A DNA stretch of 64,000 bases, taken from RUG563 sp045589355. Its GTDB lineage: Bacteria > Bacillota > Clostridia > Christensenellales > Aristaeellaceae. The DNA lies in contig JAZNOW010000019.1 in assembly GCA_045589355.1 (NCBI GenBank), positions 25,552 through 89,551 on the forward strand, given 5' to 3'. The translations under genes were made by a program, and so were the position numbers. This document shows, one piece after another, positions 36,019 through 44,973 of the stretch. Numbering within the stretch: the first letter of the stretch is position 1; each line of letters begins with the position of its first letter. The notes under the pieces were generated by a model. The model had not been told where the DNA came from. It saw only the letters and a program-made list of their open reading frames with translations, and searched no databases.

Positions 36019-36052
36019 TTGACATGAAATTGATCGAGTGATATTATATCAC
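36019..36052 (+). promoter_or_regulatory. Promoter with palindromic operator over the -10 box
   Basis: TTGACA (36019-36024), 17-nt spacer, TATTAT (36042-36047). A perfect inverted repeat GTGATAT-T-ATATCAC (36038-36052) covers the -10 box, so a bound dimer would repress the importer operon. Confidence 0.75.
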
Positions 36053-36251
36053 CAATAAAAGACATTGTTTTTTAGTCTTTTTGATCAAACGGGTGGCATT
36101 TCTCCGCTATGTGGTGCGTATCCTTTGGCGGGGAAGTTTCTTTTCTTGTTCGAACCTTTTTAGGCAGGGGAAGGGACAGCCCTCAATGCCCTTGGCGGCA
36201 TTTTCTCCTGAAAAAGAGAGCACGGGAACAAATGACAGAGGAGATGACATT

Positions 36252-37163
36252 GTGAAGGGATTTTTCAGCAATATCTGGCGTAACAGAGCCCACGTGGTGA
36301 TGGCTCTCCCTGGATTTTTGATCTTGTTCTTCATCATGTATGTGCCTATGGCCGGCTTGGTGATGGCGTTCAAACAGTTTGACTACTCTCTGGGTATTTT
36401 CGGCAGCCCCTGGGCGGAACCCTGGTACGCCAATATCCAGTTCCTGATCCAGTCTCAGAAGACGTTCATCAACATCACCAAGAACACGGTTCTGTATTAT
36501 CTGCTGTTCACGGCTGTGGGTACGGTGCTGAACGTGACGCTGGCCATCATGATCGACCAGCTTCGCCTGAAGAAAGCCGCCAAAACCATGCAGACCCTGA
36601 TGATCATCCCCGTCTTCATCTCCTACGCCGCCGTACAGTTCATCGTGTACGCTTTCATCGCCAAGGACACCGGCCTCATCAACAACGCCCTTGGTACCAA
36701 CTACAGCTTCTACTCCAAGGCTGCCTACTGGCCCTGGATTCTGACCATCGTGAAGGTCTGGAAAGACACCGGTTACGGCTCCGTGCTGTACATGTCCGTG
36801 CTGGCCGGTATCGACACCAGCCTCTACGAAGCCGCCGACATCGACGGCGCCAACAAGTTCCAGCAGATCCGGCACATCACCCTGCCTTCCCTGATCCCCA
36901 TGGTCACTGTGATGCTGCTGCTCTCCGTTGGTAACGTGATGCGCTCCGACACCGGTCTTTTCTACCAGATCACCCGTAACAGCGGCTTGCTTTACTCCAC
37001 CACCCAGGTTATTGACTCTTACGTTCTCAACCAGATCTTCAAGAGTTCTAACCTCGGCTTCCCGGCTGCCACTTCCTTCTTCCAGTCTCTTGTTGGTCTG
37101 CTGCTGATGCTCTTTGCCAACTGGACGGTTCGTAAGATTGAACCCGAAAATGCCCTGTTCTGA
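36252..37163 (+). CDS. CUT1 carbohydrate ABC transporter permease (LplB-like)
   Basis: 303 residues with about six helices and the BPD_transp_1 EAA motif near YEAADIDGANKFQQIRHITLP. The N-terminus WRNRAHVVMALPGFLILFFIMYVPMAGLV is typical of LplB/YtcP-class sugar permeases. I chose GTG 36252 because AGAGGAG lies 8 nt upstream and the family starts a few residues before the first helix; the open frame reaches 36081. It pairs with the permease at 37180 and the binding protein at 38197. No ATPase is encoded here, so a shared MsmX-like ATPase elsewhere is needed. Confidence 0.9.
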   Translation: MKGFFSNIWRNRAHVVMALPGFLILFFIMYVPMAGLVMAFKQFDYSLGIFGSPWAEPWYANIQFLIQSQKTFINITKNTVLYYLLFTAVGTVLNVTLAIMIDQLRLKKAAKTMQTLMIIPVFISYAAVQFIVYAFIAKDTGLINNALGTNYSFYSKAAYWPWILTIVKVWKDTGYGSVLYMSVLAGIDTSLYEAADIDGANKFQQIRHITLPSLIPMVTVMLLLSVGNVMRSDTGLFYQITRNSGLLYSTTQVIDSYVLNQIFKSSNLGFPAATSFFQSLVGLLLMLFANWTVRKIEPENALF

Positions 37164-37179
37164 GGAAGGAGTGACAAAC

Positions 37180-38118
37180 ATGGATATGACTGTAAAGACA
37201 AACAAGAAGATGCGCGTTCGCAAGCGCCTTACTCCTCAGCAGATCATCGGCCAGACGGTTCTTTTCATCCTCTTGCTGGCATTCACCGTATTCTGCTTTG
37301 CCCCCGTCTTTTTGACCTTCGTTTCCGCCTTTGCGGATGAAATGTCTTTGGTTCAGAACGGCTTCTCCTTCTGGCCGCAAAAGTGGTCGCTCAACGGTAT
37401 GAACAGCGTGCTGCGCTACGGCGATAAGCTGCTCACCTCTTATGGCGTCACCATCTTCGTTACTGTGTTTGGTACGGCTTTCGGCCTGCTGGTGATGAGT
37501 ATGTTCGCATATTCCATCAGCCGTCCCGGTTTTGCCCTGAGCCGCTTCCTCTCCATTTTCCTGCTGATCCCCATGCTGTTCAACGGCGGTCAGCTGAGCG
37601 GCTACATGATTTTCACCAACTACTACCACCTCAAGAACAGCATCTTCGCCCTGATCCTGCCGCTGTGTATTTCCACGATGAATGTTATCATTCTTCGTAC
37701 GTACATCGTCAACAGCATCCCCGGCGAACTGATGGAAGCGGCCAAGATCGACGGTGCCGGCGACTACCGCACCTTCTTCCAGATCACCCTGCCCCTGCTC
37801 AAGCCCTCTCTGGCTGCCGTAGGGTTCATGATGGCCACTGCCTACTGGAATGACTGGCAGAACGCTCTGCTGTACATCTCCGACAATGACAAAAAGCCCC
37901 TGCAGCTGCTGCTGGTGAATATTCAGAAGAACATTGAATTCCTGCTGAATAACTCCAACGTGCCCGCCTCCGTGCGTGCTGCCATGGGCGGTACCATTCC
38001 CCAGTACTCTTCCACCATGTCCACCGTGCTGGTCGTTATCGGCCCCATTATGGTGGTATACCCCTTCTTCCAGAAGTACTTCATCAAGGGCCTCACCGTG
38101 GGTTCCGTGAAGGGCTAA
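37180..38118 (+). CDS. CUT1 carbohydrate ABC transporter permease (YtcP-like)
   Basis: 312 residues, six helices, EAA loop MEAAKIDGAGDYRTFFQITLP, and a C-terminal VVYPFFQKYFIKGLTVGSVKG that is characteristic of the second permease in this class. It follows the first permease by 16 nt with GAGGAAGGA before ATG 37180. It makes a heterodimeric channel with it for an oligosaccharide or sugar acid. The genes diverge from the dehydratase operon, so the imported substrate is probably its feedstock. Confidence 0.93.
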   Translation: MDMTVKTNKKMRVRKRLTPQQIIGQTVLFILLLAFTVFCFAPVFLTFVSAFADEMSLVQNGFSFWPQKWSLNGMNSVLRYGDKLLTSYGVTIFVTVFGTAFGLLVMSMFAYSISRPGFALSRFLSIFLLIPMLFNGGQLSGYMIFTNYYHLKNSIFALILPLCISTMNVIILRTYIVNSIPGELMEAAKIDGAGDYRTFFQITLPLLKPSLAAVGFMMATAYWNDWQNALLYISDNDKKPLQLLLVNIQKNIEFLLNNSNVPASVRAAMGGTIPQYSSTMSTVLVVIGPIMVVYPFFQKYFIKGLTVGSVKG

Positions 38119-38196
38119 GGAAAAGAACCATCCCATGTTTCTAGCGTTCCTGTTGAATGGAACGTTAAGAATAAAATTTTATAGGAGGAACACACC

Positions 38197-39660
38197 ATGA
38201 AGAAACTCGTATCTCTGGTACTGGCTCTGTGCATGCTGCTGTCTGTTGTAGCAGTTGCCTCCGCCGAAGACAAAGTCGTCATCAACGTGTGGCGCAAGTC
38301 TTTCAACCTGGCTACCCCCGATCAGGATCAGGTCAAGAAGGTTGAAGATGCTATCAACGCCTACATCGCTGACAAGATCAACGTTGAAATTCGTCTGACC
38401 GACATCGGCACCGAATACGAAGATCAGGCTAAGCTGGGTCTGGCCAACAAGGAAATCGATCTGATCTGGACCGCTTCCTGGGAAGCCACCATCGGCACCA
38501 ACGACCTGGTTCCTGCCAACGCCGTTGCTGACATCACCGATTACCTGCCCGGCACCGCCCTGTACGGCTCCATGAGCGAAGGCCAGTGGGAAGCCACCAA
38601 GTACAACGGCCGCAACTACTTCATCCCCGTTTACAAGGATAACGTGGAAGGCTACGACTTCATGTTCCGCAAGGAACTGGTTGATCAGTTCGGCTGGGAT
38701 ATCACCACCGTTAAGGAACTGGCTGACCTCGAACCCATGCTGGAAGACATGAAGAACGCTGGCGTGAAGTATCCCTACCTCACTCAGAAGACCGCTATGT
38801 TCTATCGCTGGATGATCGATGAATTCGATTTCTTCACTGCTGACGGCACCACCAACTTCTTCTCTGTGGATCGTGAAACCAACACCGTTGTGAACACCAT
38901 CCAGACCGAAGAATACAAGGAATTCTGCAAACTGATGGGTTCCTGGGCCGAAAAGGGCTACATCCACGAAGACGACTACACCAAGGTGACCACCGACCAG
39001 ACCACCCAGACCAAGGATTGGGGCGTGTCCTGGTGGACCGATATCCCCGTGAATGCTGAAGCTAACGCTCGTTATGGCCAGGAAGTTGTTATGACTCCCG
39101 CCACCAACCGCTATGCTCACAGCACCTCCGCTCTGGGCTCCTGCTATGCCATCGCTGTGCATTGCGACGAAGCCAAGATCAAGGCTTGCATCGACTTCAT
39201 GGGCATCCTGTACACCGACGCTAAGGTTGCTGACATGTTCACCTTCGGTATCGAAGGCGAAGACTTCACCTACACTCAGGAAGAAGGCCAGACCATCAAG
39301 CACGTCACCCAGAATAGCGACAAGTACAACCACTCCATGTGGGAATCTGCCAACGCTACCATCGTGACCCCCCTGGCCAACGAACCCGACAACAAGGCTG
39401 ATCTGTACGACGCTTTCAACGGCGGCGCTCAGACCTCCGTTGCTGCTGGCTTCCGCTTCGACAAGGCTCCCGTTGAAGCCAAGTACGCTGCTTGCCAGGC
39501 TCTGTTCGAACAGTATGGCTTCGCTCTGGAAAACGGCGCTGTGCCCGCTGACGACGTGGAAGCTTACATCGAACAGTACCAGGCCGACCTGGATGCCGCT
39601 GGTTACCAGGATGTGCTGGCTGAATTCTCCGCTCAGTACGAAGCTTGGAAGGCTGAATAA
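38197..39660 (+). CDS. Extracellular sugar-binding protein of the CUT1 importer
   Basis: 487 residues, large type II binding protein of the LipO/YtcQ kind. The signal peptide MKKLVSLVLALCMLLSVVAV ends ASA before EDKVVINVW. There is a Cys in the signal core but no lipobox before the cleavage site, which is unusual for a Gram-positive binding protein; the CUT2 binding protein at 11762 is similar. The segment YEDQAKLGLANKEIDLIW and the later ACIDFMGILYTDAKVADMF fit the family. TAGGAGG precedes ATG 38197. Codon use is strongly biased, as in abundant proteins. A strong terminator follows. Confidence 0.9.
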   Translation: MKKLVSLVLALCMLLSVVAVASAEDKVVINVWRKSFNLATPDQDQVKKVEDAINAYIADKINVEIRLTDIGTEYEDQAKLGLANKEIDLIWTASWEATIGTNDLVPANAVADITDYLPGTALYGSMSEGQWEATKYNGRNYFIPVYKDNVEGYDFMFRKELVDQFGWDITTVKELADLEPMLEDMKNAGVKYPYLTQKTAMFYRWMIDEFDFFTADGTTNFFSVDRETNTVVNTIQTEEYKEFCKLMGSWAEKGYIHEDDYTKVTTDQTTQTKDWGVSWWTDIPVNAEANARYGQEVVMTPATNRYAHSTSALGSCYAIAVHCDEAKIKACIDFMGILYTDAKVADMFTFGIEGEDFTYTQEEGQTIKHVTQNSDKYNHSMWESANATIVTPLANEPDNKADLYDAFNGGAQTSVAAGFRFDKAPVEAKYAACQALFEQYGFALENGAVPADDVEAYIEQYQADLDAAGYQDVLAEFSAQYEAWKAE

Positions 39661-39702
39661 TCTACGATTATTAAGCTCCAATTTAGCAAATAGCTAAAAA
39701 GG

Positions 39703-39730
39703 GGACCGGTAGAAATACCGGTCCTTTTTT
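39703..39730 (+). terminator. Terminator of the CUT1 importer operon
   Basis: GGACCGGTA (39703-39711), GAAA loop, TACCGGTCC (39716-39724), then T6. Confidence 0.9.
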
Positions 39731-39773
39731 GTGCCTCAATTTTGTCAAAAATGTGAATATGTCATTGAGTGCA

Positions 39774-39833
39774 TTGAAAAAGAAGCATGGGTGTGCTATA
39801 ATGAGCCGAATCAAATTTCAACGATTGTTGAAA
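39774..39833 (+). promoter_or_regulatory. degV promoter and downstream palindromic operator
   Basis: TTGAAA (39774-39779), 17-nt spacer, consensus TATAAT (39797-39802). Just after the expected start point is TTTCAAC-GATT-GTTGAAA (39816-39833), a perfect 7-bp inverted repeat that could be a TetR-like operator or an RNA hairpin over the leader. Confidence 0.7.
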
Positions 39834-39846
39834 AAAGGAGCTTTTT

Positions 39847-40701
39847 ATGGACACTTTGAAGCGAAAGATCGTAGCGGATTCTTCCAGCGATTTGATCGCC
39901 TTTGATGCGGCTGATTTTGCTGCTGCGCCCCTGAAAATCATTACCAGCGAAAAGGAATATGTGGATGATGCCGCGCTGGATGTGGCTGGCATGGTGAACG
40001 ACATGCTCACATACAACGGCCGCTCCTCCACGTCCTGCCCCAATACCCAGGACTGGCTGGACGCCTTTGGCGATGCCGACGAAGTGTTTTGTATCACCAT
40101 TACCAGCAACCTTTCCGGCGCCTATAATGCCGCTGTGACGGCCAAGGAAGCCTATGAAACGGCCCACCCCGGCCGGAAGGTTTGCGTGATCGACAGCCTG
40201 TCCACCGGCCCCGAAATGGTGCTTGTGGTCGAAAAGATCGCGGAAATGCTGAAAGGCGGCCTGTCCTACGATGAAATTGAGAAGAAAGCAAGGCACTATC
40301 TGAAGCATACGGGGCTTTTGTTCATGCTGGAGAGCATGGCCAACCTGGCCAACAACGGCCGTGTGAGCCCTGTGGTGGCCAAAGTGGCTGGGCTGCTGGG
40401 TATTCGCGTGGTGGGCAAAGCCAGCGACCATGGCACCCTGGAACAGCTGAACAAATGCCGGGGTGAAAGCCGTGCGCTGGATGCCATTGTGAACCACCTG
40501 AAAGAGCTGGGCTTTGTGGGCGGAAAGATCCGCATTGACCATTGCCTGAACCTGAAAGCGGCTCAGGAGCTGAAAGCACGGATTGTAAAGCAGTTTGAAA
40601 AAGCCATGGTCACCATTCATGAATGTAGGGGCCTGTGCAGCTTCTATGCCGAAAAGGGGGGCTTGCTGGTAGGCTTTGAAAAGCGGCTTGCTGCGGAGTA
40701 A
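39847..40701 (+). CDS. DegV family fatty-acid-binding protein
   Basis: 284 residues. The N-terminus RKIVADSSSDL and the CPNTQDWLDAFGDADEVFCITITSNLSGAYNAA block match DegV proteins, which bind a long-chain fatty acid and, as FakB, present it to the FakA kinase for phosphorylation. FakA is not in the window. AAAAGGAG lies 7 nt before ATG 39847. It is a single-gene unit with a consensus promoter, a palindrome in the leader and a terminator after the stop, which suggests control by lipid supply. Confidence 0.92.
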   Translation: MDTLKRKIVADSSSDLIAFDAADFAAAPLKIITSEKEYVDDAALDVAGMVNDMLTYNGRSSTSCPNTQDWLDAFGDADEVFCITITSNLSGAYNAAVTAKEAYETAHPGRKVCVIDSLSTGPEMVLVVEKIAEMLKGGLSYDEIEKKARHYLKHTGLLFMLESMANLANNGRVSPVVAKVAGLLGIRVVGKASDHGTLEQLNKCRGESRALDAIVNHLKELGFVGGKIRIDHCLNLKAAQELKARIVKQFEKAMVTIHECRGLCSFYAEKGGLLVGFEKRLAAE

Positions 40702-40711
40702 AAAACAATTG

Positions 40712-40740
40712 AAAAGACTGTCATCACGACAGTCTTTTTT
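40712..40740. terminator. Terminator between convergent genes
   Basis: AAAAGACTGTC (40712-40722) pairs with GACAGTCTTTT (40728-40738), loop ATCAC, T-rich end. Confidence 0.85.
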
Positions 40741-40749
40741 GTTTGCTGT

Positions 40750-42402
40750 TTATCCGTTTCCCTGGGTATAATCAATGATCGATAAAACCTCGCCGTTTTG
40801 CGCATCAACCAATATTTCGTAAACAAATGCGGATCTTGTTTGATCCTCTGTATAGAACTGCACACTCCAGGTGCAGTTTCCCGGAACATAGGTTGCCAGC
40901 ACCTGAGGATAGGTGAGAAGAAGATCGCCGGGAGACAAATCCAGCTTTTGTGCAAGTGCAGCACTTGCAATCTGTTCAGCCTGCACCTGCTGCACATCGT
41001 TGGCGGACAGCCTTCTGGAGGGAAATTCTTTCACACTTCCCCCAAAGGAACGCATGATTTCATCATAGCGGATGCCCAGCTCCATGGTGCTTTCTTCTCC
41101 TTCTGCAAGGGTCAGCTGCTTCAGCTGATTCACCAGCGAAGGCAGCTGGAGAATCAATTCCTTTTCCCACACGCTGTTTTCCAGCAGCTTTTCACCCGTG
41201 CCGGGCTTTTCTTTTTTGATGTGGCGGATCACTTTCAGAACCTGATAAGAATCCTTATCCAGAACCACCATAAAACTGCCAAGATGCCTTCTGGCTACGT
41301 GACAAAAAGCATTCAGCCCGTAGGGATAGGGAAGTTCGTTGCTGGCCCGGGCTGCCAGGTCATAATTGAAAGAAAAGCAAATATCCAGTGTATCGCTTGC
41401 GGCCGGGGAAGGGAGCGCTGCATAATACAGATCGTCCATCAGAGCCGGCGTCAGGCCGTATTCTTTTTCCATGACAGCCAGTGCTTCCCGGATTCCCGGA
41501 AGATCAGCATGCATCAGGTTTTCTCCGCCATCGTAGAATTCCAGCGTGAAGGAGAGATTTTCCAGCAGTGCTTCATCTGTTAGCTGGAAGGGGGATAAAT
41601 CAAAACCTTCTTCCCTGAACAATTGCAGAAAATATGCACGCTGATCTGCTTCCATCAGGAAAAAATCACTGAAGGAGCCACCTTTGGCACGTTCATATAC
41701 ATATTGATGCTTTCCAGCTTCCCAGGTGCGTTTGGCATAATCGGGGAAGAACTCGTCCAGATACCAGCCGCAATAGGTTACTTCGCCGGAGGGGGAATGG
41801 ATGTACACCCGATACTCGCCGGGAGGAGGATAGGTGTTATCTTCTTCGATGTTGACATTGGTACGGGGGGAGAAGTAAAACTCCCATTCGCTGACATCGT
41901 CGTTGTAGACGGATTTAAAAAACTCCGGGTAAACGCCCATGGCTTCTATTTCGCTTACGGGGGTGCCGAATTTTTCTGTGATGGCAGAGATCGCGATCAG
42001 ATAGGCTTCTTCATAGGGCAAATCCCCTTCCTGCGGCACGGTGTTGATCACCAGGTCTTCCTTTCTTTCCAGACCGGTATCGGCGGTGTAATCCTCTTCA
42101 AAGCCCTTCAGGTCAAATTCTTCCATGGGTACGGCGTAAAAACCGCCGTATGTGTTCATCCGTTCATAGGAATCCTCCCAGATGGCTTTCAGTTCTTCCA
42201 GATGGGTAAGGGCAAGGGCGGTGGCGGAGAGGAGCAGCAGCATAACGGCCAACACCAGCCCCAATGTGATTTTCTTCTTCATTTGTTTTTTCTCCTTTCC
42301 TTTTGCGATGACCTGCTGAGCAAGGAAGGGATTGGGCGTGAAGGAAGCGGTGCGTTGATCCACTGCTTGGTGGACAAGGCGGCGCAAGACGTCGTCATGC
42401 AT
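40750..42402 (-). CDS. Large membrane-anchored anti-sigma-like protein
   Basis: 550 residues. The layout is a cytoplasmic N-terminus of about 43 residues (MHDDVLRRLVHQAVDQRTAS), one membrane helix (about 44-65, KKKITLGLVLAVMLLLLSAT) and an extracellular part of nearly 490 residues with PepSY-like stretches (EAYLIAISAITEKFGTP; EILVDAQNGEVLSI). Its first 8 bp overlap the sigma gene's end and AAGGAGG precedes the ATG at 42402, so the two are translationally coupled. The arrangement is that of an anti-sigma factor that holds sigma and releases it after an outside signal. No zinc-binding HxxxCxxC is visible. The ectodomain is far larger than usual. Confidence 0.75.
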   Translation of the reverse strand: MHDDVLRRLVHQAVDQRTASFTPNPFLAQQVIAKGKEKKQMKKKITLGLVLAVMLLLLSATALALTHLEELKAIWEDSYERMNTYGGFYAVPMEEFDLKGFEEDYTADTGLERKEDLVINTVPQEGDLPYEEAYLIAISAITEKFGTPVSEIEAMGVYPEFFKSVYNDDVSEWEFYFSPRTNVNIEEDNTYPPPGEYRVYIHSPSGEVTYCGWYLDEFFPDYAKRTWEAGKHQYVYERAKGGSFSDFFLMEADQRAYFLQLFREEGFDLSPFQLTDEALLENLSFTLEFYDGGENLMHADLPGIREALAVMEKEYGLTPALMDDLYYAALPSPAASDTLDICFSFNYDLAARASNELPYPYGLNAFCHVARRHLGSFMVVLDKDSYQVLKVIRHIKKEKPGTGEKLLENSVWEKELILQLPSLVNQLKQLTLAEGEESTMELGIRYDEIMRSFGGSVKEFPSRRLSANDVQQVQAEQIASAALAQKLDLSPGDLLLTYPQVLATYVPGNCTWSVQFYTEDQTRSAFVYEILVDAQNGEVLSIIDYTQGNG

Positions 42403-42913
42403 GGCAGATGCCCTCCTTTTCCAGTATTTCGCGCAGCAGGCTGCGGGCACGTTTGAGTTTTCGGGATACACAGGAAGGGGTGACGCGCAGCACCTTGCCG
42501 ATCTCTTCCAACGTCATATCCTGGTAGTAGTAAAGCAGAATGATATCCCTCTCCCGAAAGGGCAGGGTGCATATGCGCTGATACAGCGTATCGGCCTCCT
42601 GATCCCATGCGCCTTGCTCTGGGAGCGCATCGAAGGACGTGCAATGATCCGTGTGCCGATACCAGGCGCTTTTTAGAATATCCTTGCAGGTATTGATGGC
42701 AATGCGCATCAGCCAGGTTTTTGCGGTACTGTGATTTTTGAATTGATCCAGGCGGCGGTAGGCTTTCAGAAAGGTTTCCTGCATGGCGTCTTCGGCCAGG
42801 GCATGATCGTTGAGATAGAAACAGCAGGTTTTGTATATGGAACGCTGGCAGCTTTCTACAAGGAATATCAACTGTTGCTCTTTTTCGTCCATGGAGCCGT
42901 CATGAACATTCAT
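42395..42913 (-). CDS. ECF-type RNA polymerase sigma factor
   Basis: 172 residues. Region 2 (FYLNDHALAEDAMQETFLKAYRRLDQF, then STAKTWLMRIAINTCKDILK) and region 4 (LPFRERDIILLYYYQDMTLEEIGKVLRVTPSCVSRKLKRAR) are complete. I chose ATG 42913 because AAGGGG lies 8-9 nt upstream and it fits the family's usual length; the open frame extends to 43015. It is coupled to the anti-sigma-like gene at 40750-42402. Its regulon is unknown, but such pairs often answer cell-envelope stress. Confidence 0.93.
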   Translation of the reverse strand: MNVHDGSMDEKEQQLIFLVESCQRSIYKTCCFYLNDHALAEDAMQETFLKAYRRLDQFKNHSTAKTWLMRIAINTCKDILKSAWYRHTDHCTSFDALPEQGAWDQEADTLYQRICTLPFRERDIILLYYYQDMTLEEIGKVLRVTPSCVSRKLKRARSLLREILEKEGICHA

Positions 42914-42991
42914 TGGTGTGATCACCCCTTTCACTCCATTTGACGAGGCAGGGGTGTCTTTTTTTGCCGGATTGGTATAATTTACAAATGT

Positions 42992-43022
42992 AAAAAACAC
43001 CGCCATGCCATGCATGACGGTG
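42992..43022 (-). terminator. Terminator of the 43039 gene, with adjoining palindrome
   Basis: Minus-strand CACCG-t-CATGC / GCATG-g-CGGTG stem (43022-42998) followed by T6. Directly beyond it, TTTACA-N2-TGTAAA (42981-42994) is a perfect palindrome in the upstream region of the sigma gene and could be a control site. Confidence 0.65.
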
Positions 43023-43038
43023 AATGGGACGAAAGGGA

Positions 43039-44802
43039 TCAGTCGATGACTTCGAAGAACTTCAGCGTGCCGGGCATCATTTTCACCTGGAAAGCGAATT
43101 CTGCCGGCTCGTCAATGACGCAGGTGGCATCGCCGCGGGGGGTGGGCAGGGGAAGAGGCTGACAGGCGTCATATACCATGCCGCTTTCCAGATCCCGCAG
43201 GCCTTTGCATGCGCCGCGGACGATCACCTGGCAGGCGTCCGCCATGGGACGGAAGCAGTACAGGCCGTAGACGTTGTTGTCATAAGCAAGCAGGCTGTAC
43301 TTGGGGGCGCAGCCAAGGTAAACCCGCTGGCCCATGCTCAGGTGCTTGTTGATGCCCTGGATCACTTCCAGGGGCAGCTTGTACAGATCGGCAAAGTTTT
43401 CCGGCACGTTCAGGATGAAGAAGCGGCCCTTGCCGTAGTTATCTTCGGTGAGGATGGGGTAGTTGTCTTCGCCGGCCAGCAGGGACACATTGCTGACGGA
43501 AGCGTTGGTTTTGTAGTCCAGCGCACGGAAAAGCACCTTTTCGGCGGCGGTGGCATAGTGAACGTCCACGTAATTGGCGTGGTTGATCATGTATTCATTG
43601 CTGAGCACATGGCGATGGGTGAGCCGGACGGAGGTAAGGTCCTTGATGCCTTTTTCGTACATTTCCTGGAAAAAGCCCACAGTAACCACGGCGTTGCCGC
43701 CCTTGCGCACATATGCTTCCAGCTTTTCCATGGCATCGGGGGCGTGGGCGGTGGACTGGGTGAAGAGCACCACAGGGGCGTTTTCGTCAAAATAGGGGGT
43801 GGGTTCCACGTTCAGGCCGCACATGCCAAGGTAGTTGTACAACTGGTCTTCGCCGTCGCCGTCGTAGGGCTCCCAGGCGGAAACGCCGATGGGATTGCCG
43901 CAGGAAGAAAGCATATGGTCAATGCGGTACAATTGCTGGGCCATGGCCGGCAGCACCGGAGTATCCACCAGCACGGAGAAATTGAACAGCATCAGTTCCC
44001 GTGCCTTGGCCAGCATGGTAAGGTTGGCCTGCTCCAGGAAGAAATTCATGTTGCCGGAAGCGCCGCCCTGGTCAATCCAGCCGCCGCCGTTGCGCCCGGG
44101 TGCGGTGTTTTCCATCAGGCGGATGATGGAATAGGATTCATAGCGCTGCAGGTGCTGGGCGGAGTAGATGGGATCGCGGGTTTCGGTGCCGGTATAGATC
44201 ATGTCGAAAATGTCTTTCTGTTTGCCGGGGTTGTAGCCGGTTTCCTGATAGGATTCATACCAGTTGGGGTATTTGATGATGAAATTCATCCGGGGATTGA
44301 CGGACTTGGCCAGGGCCACGATTTCTTTGGAAAACTGCTCCATCATGTCCAGCCGGTACTGGGCCCAGCTGCGGCTGCCTTTGGCTTCGATGCACATTTC
44401 GCAGCGGCAGGCGGTGAAGAAAAAGTCGTCCAGAATGATTTCGTCAAATACTTCGGCCAACTCTTTCACAATGCGCAGGTATTCGGCGCGGTGGGCAGGG
44501 TCGGTATAGCAGAAGGTATCGTAATAGGAGGGCTTGCGCACACCGTTTACAAACTGGGTGGAGGTGATGCCGCCGGCCACTTCAATGCCGTTTTTTTCAA
44601 ACACTTCTTTGGCCATGCGCAGCTTTTCCTGAGGAATATCCACCTTGCCGCGATGGTTTTCGATGTACACCTTATTCAGATGGCAGTATTGCTTGTAAAA
44701 ATCAATGCCGCGCTGCAGTTCTTTTTCACCAGCGTCCTGCAGATAGTAGGCAAACACATAGGCTGCCAGCTTAAAGTTCTTGTAGGGCTTGAATCCGTCC
44801 AT
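43039..44802 (-). CDS. Unrecognised TIM-barrel/glycosidase-like protein
   Basis: 587 residues; I do not recognise a named family. The N-terminal half reads like a barrel (FKLAAYVFAYYLQDAG; VYIENHRGKVDIP; EIILDDFFFTACRCEMC; MNFIIKYPNWY), with acidic residues at strand ends. The middle has APVVLFTQSTAHAPDAMEKLEAYVRKGG, resembling the ThuA/GATase-like domain that follows GH42-like barrels, and the end is a small beta domain. A glycoside hydrolase of uncommon type is my best reading. No signal peptide. AGGAGG lies 9 nt before ATG 44802. It stands alone between the sigma pair and a broken gene. Confidence 0.65.
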   Translation of the reverse strand: MDGFKPYKNFKLAAYVFAYYLQDAGEKELQRGIDFYKQYCHLNKVYIENHRGKVDIPQEKLRMAKEVFEKNGIEVAGGITSTQFVNGVRKPSYYDTFCYTDPAHRAEYLRIVKELAEVFDEIILDDFFFTACRCEMCIEAKGSRSWAQYRLDMMEQFSKEIVALAKSVNPRMNFIIKYPNWYESYQETGYNPGKQKDIFDMIYTGTETRDPIYSAQHLQRYESYSIIRLMENTAPGRNGGGWIDQGGASGNMNFFLEQANLTMLAKARELMLFNFSVLVDTPVLPAMAQQLYRIDHMLSSCGNPIGVSAWEPYDGDGEDQLYNYLGMCGLNVEPTPYFDENAPVVLFTQSTAHAPDAMEKLEAYVRKGGNAVVTVGFFQEMYEKGIKDLTSVRLTHRHVLSNEYMINHANYVDVHYATAAEKVLFRALDYKTNASVSNVSLLAGEDNYPILTEDNYGKGRFFILNVPENFADLYKLPLEVIQGINKHLSMGQRVYLGCAPKYSLLAYDNNVYGLYCFRPMADACQVIVRGACKGLRDLESGMVYDACQPLPLPTPRGDATCVIDEPAEFAFQVKMMPGTLKFFEVID

Positions 44803-44973
44803 GTTATGTAATTCCTCCTGAAGGATATGATTGTTTTGTTGATCAAAGTATAGCATTTTCGTTTCCTTTTCGTCAATGGCAAGGGCTGCATATGGCATGG
44901 AATAGCACAAAAAGGAACGTTTCTGTCTTCGGTGATGAAGAAGGGCAGCATACCGCTTTTGTGAAGAATTGTA

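Larger units (their letters stand above)
35641..36251. other. Divergent control region between two sugar operons
   Basis: 611 bp with no gene. It holds the minus-strand promoter at 35705-35733, an AT-rich core (35860-36000) with no element I recognise, the + strand promoter and palindrome at 36019-36052, and about 200 nt of leader before the first permease start. An open frame from a TTG at 36081 continues into the permease but lacks a ribosome site. Confidence 0.6.

Noticed and set aside
36081..36251. N-terminal extension of the CUT1 permease from TTG 36081
   Set aside because: No ribosome site; extra residues are not typical of the family, while GTG 36252 has AGAGGAG and fits the family N-terminus.
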